A DNA stretch of 16,869 bases from Anaerolineales bacterium (lineage in GTDB: Bacteria; Chloroflexota; Anaerolineae; 4572-78; J111): NCBI GenBank assembly GCA_020634935.1, contig JACKAT010000079.1, positions 1 through 16,869 on the forward strand, written 5' to 3'. Shown here piece after piece: positions 12,811 through 16,869 of the stretch. The notes under the pieces are model-generated. The model made no database searches. It was not told the origin of the DNA and saw nothing but the letters and a program-made list of their open reading frames with translations. The first letter of the stretch is position 1. Every line of letters begins with the position of its first letter. A program made the translations under genes and the position numbers.

Positions 12811-13641
12811 ATGCAACCTGAGACGCCTTATCCACCCATTTTTGTGGTCACCGGCAGTTTGCAGAGTGTCGGCGAACAACTGGTTCATACTATCTTAGCC
12901 CAGTTCCAAGGGACTGATGTTCCGGTAAAAACTTATTTCTATGTCCGAGAGTTGAACCAGTTGGAGCCGCTTATAATGGAGGCGATTACAACCAACGCTA
13001 TTATTGTCCACACGATGGTCAGTTCGGAGATGCGCCAGGCGCTAGTCAGCATGGCTCAAGCGCAAGGGATCATGGCCATTGACCTGGCCGGCCCGCTGAT
13101 GGATTACTTAAGCGGGCTGCTCGGGCAAGAACCGGCGGGGCTGCCCGGCTTGTATCATACCTTACACGAGACCGAATTCAAACGAAATGAGGCCGTTGAG
13201 TTTACATTGGCCCACGACGACGGCGTCAAGGCTGAGGAGTGGCGCCAGGCCGATATTGTGTTGTTAGGTGTGTCTCGCGTGTACAAAACGCCGGTGAGCG
13301 TCTATTTGGCGATGCTGACCTGGAAAGTGGTCAACGTACCGATTGTGCTGAACGTGCCGCCGCGCCAGGAACTGTTTGAACTCGATCGACGCCGGGTGGT
13401 GGGATTGACAATCGAACCCGCCCAACTGCTGCAGCACCGGCAGTACCGGCAGCGCCAATTAGGGGTCCAAGGTCGATCCCCATATATTGATCCTCTCAAG
13501 GTATATGAAGAGTTGGAGTACGCCCGTAAAATTTATCGGCGAGGCGGTTTTACCACGATAGATGTGACCGACAAACCCATCGAAACCACCGCCGATGAGG
13601 TGGTGGCGGCCGTGCTGCGACGCTTGAAATCCGAGGCGTAA
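12811..13641 (+). CDS. ppsR-like: PpsR/PDRP-type bifunctional kinase-pyrophosphorylase, second copy
   Basis: 276 residues, aligning along its whole length with the preceding gene, about half identical by eye, so a tandem duplicate that has diverged. The nucleotide-binding motif reads GVSRVYKT (153-160): a tyrosine stands where the first copy has glycine and the family usually has Gly or Ser. Lys159 and Thr160 are kept, as are LDRRRVVGLTIEP and VTDKPIETTADEVV. ATG 12811 follows GAAAGGA (12795-12801); the in-frame TTG 12793 overlaps that site and is rejected. The gap to the first copy is 20 bp. It may act on the same dikinase or synthase, on a second one, or have changed activity. Confidence 0.88.
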   Translation: MQPETPYPPIFVVTGSLQSVGEQLVHTILAQFQGTDVPVKTYFYVRELNQLEPLIMEAITTNAIIVHTMVSSEMRQALVSMAQAQGIMAIDLAGPLMDYLSGLLGQEPAGLPGLYHTLHETEFKRNEAVEFTLAHDDGVKAEEWRQADIVLLGVSRVYKTPVSVYLAMLTWKVVNVPIVLNVPPRQELFELDRRRVVGLTIEPAQLLQHRQYRQRQLGVQGRSPYIDPLKVYEELEYARKIYRRGGFTTIDVTDKPIETTADEVVAAVLRRLKSEA

Positions 13642-13756
13642 TGTTCCCCGCCGATTTTCCAATTAACCCTCTGGTTCCTATGCTATTTTCAAACGTCGGT
13701 GTATTTGGAATGATTGTTTTGCTAGACCCCGACGAGAAGCAGTAAATTTTTCAAGA

Positions 13757-13789
13757 GCCGCGTGTCTTACTATAATTAAGATACACGGC
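13757..13789. promoter_or_regulatory. Hairpin after the kinase pair
   Basis: Interrupted stem: GCC (13757-13759), GTGT (13762-13765) and CTTA (13766-13769) pair with TAAG (13777-13780), ACAC (13783-13786) and GGC (13787-13789). It lies about 115 bp after the last kinase stop. There is no T-run on its 3' side, so termination is uncertain. Besides this and the promoter below, I see nothing else in the 324-bp gap 13642-13965. Confidence 0.35.
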
Positions 13790-13881
13790 GCTGGCCTCGA
13801 CTAACGAAAATGGCGTAAAAGATAATTCGCCTCCCTAACTCCGAAATCGAAGACCGTGGCCGGTGAGTGCTGCCGATTATT

Positions 13882-13910
13882 TTGGTATCAAGCTGTGCCT
13901 ATGATACAAT
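13882..13910 (+). promoter_or_regulatory. Predicted sigma70-like promoter of the ccmE-ccmF operon
   Basis: TTGGTA (13882-13887) and TACAAT (13905-13910) are separated by exactly 17 bp; the predicted start is near 13917, about 50 bp before ccmE. This fits a new transcription unit beginning here. Confidence 0.5.
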
Positions 13911-13965
13911 ACCGTCTGTGCAAATCTTCACCAACATACACATAAGGAAATAAGGATTAAAGAAG

Positions 13966-14433
13966 ATGGCCCAATCAACCTCAATTCCGACCGTTCAGGT
14001 CAGTGGACGCTCAACTAACAAAAAGATCAAGTTTATTATCGGCGGTGTAATGATTGCCCTGGCCGTGGTTTATCTGATTTACACCGGTATTCAAAGTTCG
14101 TCGGCCTACTTTTTGACCGTCGATGAGCTGTACGCCAAAGGCCAAGCGATGCAAGATCGCACCGTGCGGGTAGCCGGCAAAGTCGACGCCAGCACCATCG
14201 ACTTCAATAACCGTGATCTAATCCTCACTTTCGCGGTGACCAGCGATACTGGTGAACGCATGAATGTCGTCTTCAACGGCCCCAAGCCCGACCAGATGCG
14301 CGAGGGCGCCGAAGCCATTTTAGAGGGCAAGTATAACGGCCAAACCTTCACCGCTCAATCGCTGCTGCTCAAATGCCCCAGCCGTTATGAGGAGAATGGG
14401 GTCGAGCAAGTTCAAGTCAAAGCAGTCAGATAA
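13966..14433 (+). CDS. ccmE: Cytochrome c maturation haem chaperone CcmE, CxxxY type
   Basis: Carries haem outside the membrane to the CcmF haem lyase in system I cytochrome c maturation. 155 residues: one N-terminal membrane anchor (about 22-41), then the OB-fold domain with the usual pattern (FLTVDELYAKGQAMQDRTVRVAGKV, ending NGQTFTAQSLLLKCPSRYEE). The haem attachment motif is CPSRY, Cys137 and Tyr141, where classical CcmE has His in HxxxY. Cys-type CcmE proteins are known from archaea and Desulfovibrio-like bacteria, so this is a natural variant rather than damage. ccmF follows after 113 bp; ccmABCD are not in the window. Confidence 0.92.
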   Translation: MAQSTSIPTVQVSGRSTNKKIKFIIGGVMIALAVVYLIYTGIQSSSAYFLTVDELYAKGQAMQDRTVRVAGKVDASTIDFNNRDLILTFAVTSDTGERMNVVFNGPKPDQMREGAEAILEGKYNGQTFTAQSLLLKCPSRYEENGVEQVQVKAVR

Positions 14434-14468
14434 ATAATTGATAATTAATAATTGATAATTGATAATTG
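14434..14468. repeat. ATAATTG heptamer microrepeat
   Basis: Five units of 7 bp directly after the ccmE stop codon (ATAATTG at 14434, 14448, 14455 and 14462; ATAATTA at 14441). A looser AT-rich continuation (ACCAATTACTAATTACC) lies near 14500. Confidence 0.75.
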
Positions 14469-14546
14469 GCCAGAGAAGAGAGCGTGCCAGGCAATTCACC
14501 AATTACTAATTACCACGCTTCCCTATCAAACCCGGAGTAAAAGTCT

Positions 14547-16565
14547 ATGCCGCATGTCGGATATGTTGCTGTAACGCTGGCGATGGTGCTGGCTCTGTAC
14601 GCCACAGTAGTGGCTTTAGTTGGGGCCAAACGACGCCTGCCGGAGCTGGTCGCCAGCGCTCGGAACGCCGCCTTTGGCGTGGCCGCGCTGCTGACGCTGG
14701 CCGTGGTTATTCTTGAAACGTTGCTGTTGACCGGCCATTACCAGACCAAATACGTATATGAAACCAGCAATCTGGCCGCGCCGCTCTTTTTCCGGATCAC
14801 CGCTCTATGGGGATCGCAAAACGGGTCGCTGCTGTTTTGGTCGTGGTTGATGTCGATGTTTGGGGCGCTGGCGCTGTTCCAAAAATGGGGTTCGATGCGG
14901 CAGATGATGCCCTATGTCATTGCCGTTATCCAGATCAATCTGGCCTTCTTCACCATGCTGGTGGTTTTTGTGGCTAATCCTTTTGTGCAGTTGGACTACT
15001 TTCCGCCGGACGGCACCGGCATGAACCCGCTGCTGCGCCATTTTGGCATGATCATCCACCCACCGATGCTCTACCTCGGCTTTACCGCCTTCGTCATTCC
15101 TTACGCCTTTGCCATCGCCGCGCTGGTAACGCGCCAAACCAACGATGTCTGGATTCGCACCACCCGCCGCTGGACGCTGACCGCCTGGCTGTTCCTTAGC
15201 ATCGGCTTGGTGCTGGGCGGCTGGTGGGCCTATGATGTGCTGGGCTGGGGCGGCTACTGGGGCTGGGACCCGGTCGAAAACTCCTCGCTGATCCCCTGGT
15301 TGGTGGCTACGCCCTTCCTGCACTCGGTGATGATGCAGGAAAACCGGGGCATGCTCAAACGCTGGAATATGGCCCTAATTATCCTGACCTACTGTCTGAT
15401 GCTCAACGGCACATTTCTGACCCGCGCCGGGATGATCGCCTCGGTGCATACCTTCGCCCAAAGCGCCATTGGACCGCTGTTTTTAGGTTTTATTGCCCTG
15501 ATGTTTGGACTGTCGATCTATCTGTTCATCTCTCGGTGGGATGACTTAAAGTCTGAAAACGAGCTAGACTCCCTGATCTCCCGCGAGTCGTTTTTCCTGC
15601 TCAATAACCTTATCTTTGTCGGCTTGGCAGTTATCGTCTGGTGGGGGACGCATTTTCCGCTATTCTCAGAAGCCATTACCGGCGAAGCGATTGTGGTCGG
15701 CCCACCCTTCTTTGAGAAGACCACCGCGCCGTTATGGGCCGTAGTTCTACTGCTGATGGGCGTCACCCCGCTGATCCCGTGGCGGCGAGCGTCGCTAAAA
15801 AAACTGGGCGATACTCTGTTGTGGCCAATGGCGATCGGGCTAGTGGCTATCGCTTTGCTCTACTTTGCCGCCAACATCAAAATATGGGGGGCGCTGGTGG
15901 GCTTTGGTCTGTGCGCCTTCACCCTGGCCGCTACCCTGATCGAATATTGGCGCGGCGTGAGTGCTCGGCACCGCAGCCGGGGGGAAAGTTACCCGGTGGC
16001 GCTGTGGACGCTGATTCAGCGCAATCGACGGCGCTACGGCGGCTATATGATCCACATCGGCGTCATTCTGGTCGCCATCGGTATTATCGGCAGCCGTTTC
16101 TATCAGGTGGAAACCCAGAAGAATCTGGCCGTCGGCGAAAGTATGACCATCGCCAGCGATTTAATCGGCACCTATGAGCTAACCTACCAGGGGCTGCGCG
16201 AAGGCCAAAGCCCCGACGACCGGCTCATTACCGAAGCGGTGCTCGCCGTGACCTTCAACGGCCAACCCGCCGGCGAGATTACGCCCATCCGTGAATTCTT
16301 TGTGGTGCAGCAGCAGCCGATGACCATTCCCGACAAACGCAGCACTCTGGCCGACGACCTGTACGTTATCCTGGCCGGCTGGGAAGGCACCGGTGAAACC
16401 GCCACGTTCAAAGCCTACATCAACCCGCTGGTCAACTGGATTTGGGTCGGCGGCGTGGTGTTCATTCTCGGCACGCTGATTGCGGCCTGGCCCAATCCCA
16501 CGGAATCGACGCAGCGATCTGCCGCGCCGGTCAAGGTGAGAGGGGCAACGGCGGGGGTGAAGTAA
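14547..16565 (+). CDS. ccmF: Cytochrome c haem lyase subunit CcmF
   Basis: Large membrane protein that takes haem from CcmE and joins it to apocytochrome c at the outer face of the membrane. 672 residues, near the usual 640-660. About 14-15 hydrophobic segments are present. The tryptophan-rich WWD haem-handling domain is at about 234-251 (core GGYWGWDPVENSS). Conserved histidines are seen at H171 (IIHPPMLY) and H259 (FLHSVM), with a further one in YMIHIGV near residue 503. A soluble outer loop (about 520-635) precedes a final helix (about 636-655). GGAGTAAAA (14533-14541) stands before the ATG. It should be co-transcribed with ccmE. Confidence 0.95.
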   Translation: MPHVGYVAVTLAMVLALYATVVALVGAKRRLPELVASARNAAFGVAALLTLAVVILETLLLTGHYQTKYVYETSNLAAPLFFRITALWGSQNGSLLFWSWLMSMFGALALFQKWGSMRQMMPYVIAVIQINLAFFTMLVVFVANPFVQLDYFPPDGTGMNPLLRHFGMIIHPPMLYLGFTAFVIPYAFAIAALVTRQTNDVWIRTTRRWTLTAWLFLSIGLVLGGWWAYDVLGWGGYWGWDPVENSSLIPWLVATPFLHSVMMQENRGMLKRWNMALIILTYCLMLNGTFLTRAGMIASVHTFAQSAIGPLFLGFIALMFGLSIYLFISRWDDLKSENELDSLISRESFFLLNNLIFVGLAVIVWWGTHFPLFSEAITGEAIVVGPPFFEKTTAPLWAVVLLLMGVTPLIPWRRASLKKLGDTLLWPMAIGLVAIALLYFAANIKIWGALVGFGLCAFTLAATLIEYWRGVSARHRSRGESYPVALWTLIQRNRRRYGGYMIHIGVILVAIGIIGSRFYQVETQKNLAVGESMTIASDLIGTYELTYQGLREGQSPDDRLITEAVLAVTFNGQPAGEITPIREFFVVQQQPMTIPDKRSTLADDLYVILAGWEGTGETATFKAYINPLVNWIWVGGVVFILGTLIAAWPNPTESTQRSAAPVKVRGATAGVK

Positions 16566-16605
16566 CAGGGGAGCGTAATACGTACAAAAATTGTAACTGC
16601 TCATG

Positions 16606-16696
16606 TCATTTCGTAGCCGAAGGCGAAGAAATCCCTCCAGCCTCCGGTTGCAACCACCCCCTGGGAGATTTCTCGCTCCTTCGTCGCTCGAAATGA
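16606..16696. repeat. Imperfect inverted repeat with TCATTTCG/CGAAATGA ends
   Basis: Ends TCATTTCG (16606-16613) and CGAAATGA (16689-16696) are perfect inverses. Inside, GGCGAAGAAATCCC and GGGAGATTTCTCGCT match imperfectly in inverse. It resembles small mobile-like palindromes common between genes in many bacteria. It begins 40 bp after ccmF and could also shape the 3' end of its mRNA. Confidence 0.65.
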
Positions 16697-16728
16697 TATG
16701 ATAACCGAGTAGTTACCAAAATTTACCT

Positions 16729-16869
16729 ATGGATACATCTAACAATAGCAATGCCAAAAATTTAACAAACCGTTCAATATTTCCTATGCCCTACTCCCTA
16801 CTCCCTACTCCCTACTCCTTACTCCTTATCCTTCTTGCGCTACTCTTAGCCACAATTATTCTGGCATCC
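16729..16869 (+). CDS. Possible start of a membrane-anchored protein, cut by window end
   Basis: An ATG at 16729 opens 47 codons to the window edge without a stop. The N terminus is polar, followed by PYSLLPTPYSLL and a strongly hydrophobic run LLLILLALLLATIILAS, as expected for a signal anchor. The PYSLLPTPYSLL part is the CCCTACT heptamer repeat read as protein. No good ribosome binding site precedes the ATG; ATG 16786 is an alternative. Position after ccmF would suit a thioredoxin-like CcmG or a CcmH partner, but nothing in the visible residues proves this. Confidence 0.4.
   Translation, partial: MDTSNNSNAKNLTNRSIFPMPYSLLPTPYSLLLILLALLLATIILAS
16789..16830. repeat. CCCTACT heptamer microrepeat, right copy
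   Basis: Four perfect units (16789-16816) followed by two altered ones (CCTTACT, CCTTATC). It lies within the possible truncated gene at 16729. Confidence 0.75.

Noticed and set aside
13757..13789. Definite intrinsic terminator after the kinase pair
   Set aside because: The stem is interrupted by bulges and has no T-run on its 3' side.

Overview
The window is one co-oriented stretch: every convincing gene lies on the + strand. The best guess is a Chloroflexota-like bacterium. The basis is a Hyb-ordered [NiFe] hydrogenase locus, a Cys-type CcmE next to CcmF, moderately high GC, and many short palindromic and heptameric repeats between genes. No rRNA or other taxonomic marker is present, so this is inference.

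Layout. (1) 2-2414: the end of an ABC-2 export operon, an ATPase cut by the window edge overlapping a permease with a large coiled-coil outer domain. (2) 2415-2963: an AT-rich control region with a hairpin, two dyads, a good sigma70-like promoter, two minute reading frames and a run of ten T. (3) 2964-8143: the hydrogenase structural genes in the order of E. coli hybOABC: Tat-exported small subunit, Tat-exported four-cluster ferredoxin, NrfD/HybB-type membrane quinone module, large subunit. (4) 8144-8903: no gene, but a dense set of palindromic modules. (5) 8904-11914: the large-subunit maturation endopeptidase, an overlapping SRPBCC-like protein of unknown role, a 42-bp tandem repeat, an extended SDR (epimerase-like) protein, and hypC. 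(6) 11939-13641: two tandem, diverged PpsR/PDRP-type kinase-pyrophosphorylases. (7) 13966-16565: ccmE and ccmF for cytochrome c maturation. (8) 16566-16869: a palindromic repeat and perhaps the start of another membrane-anchored protein.

How the genes work together. The small and large subunits would oxidise H2 on the outer face of the membrane. Electrons would pass through the HybA-like ferredoxin to the HybB-like protein and on to quinone. The endopeptidase and HypC mature the large subunit; hypABDEF are not in the window. The small subunit is notable because one of the four proximal-cluster cysteines is aspartate (C65, D68, C161, C195). That ligand set is known from the actinobacterial (group 1h) hydrogenase of Ralstonia eutropha, yet here it sits in a Tat-exported, Hyb-ordered complex.

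The most unusual non-coding material is: (a) five copies of a ~50-nt repeat that can fold as a three-way junction, all in gaps of the hydrogenase locus, two of them directly before the large-subunit and hypC ribosome binding sites; (b) a 42-bp tandem array carrying a perfect 18-bp dyad at exact 42-bp spacing; (c) period-7 microrepeats in several gaps, one apparently read as protein at the right edge.
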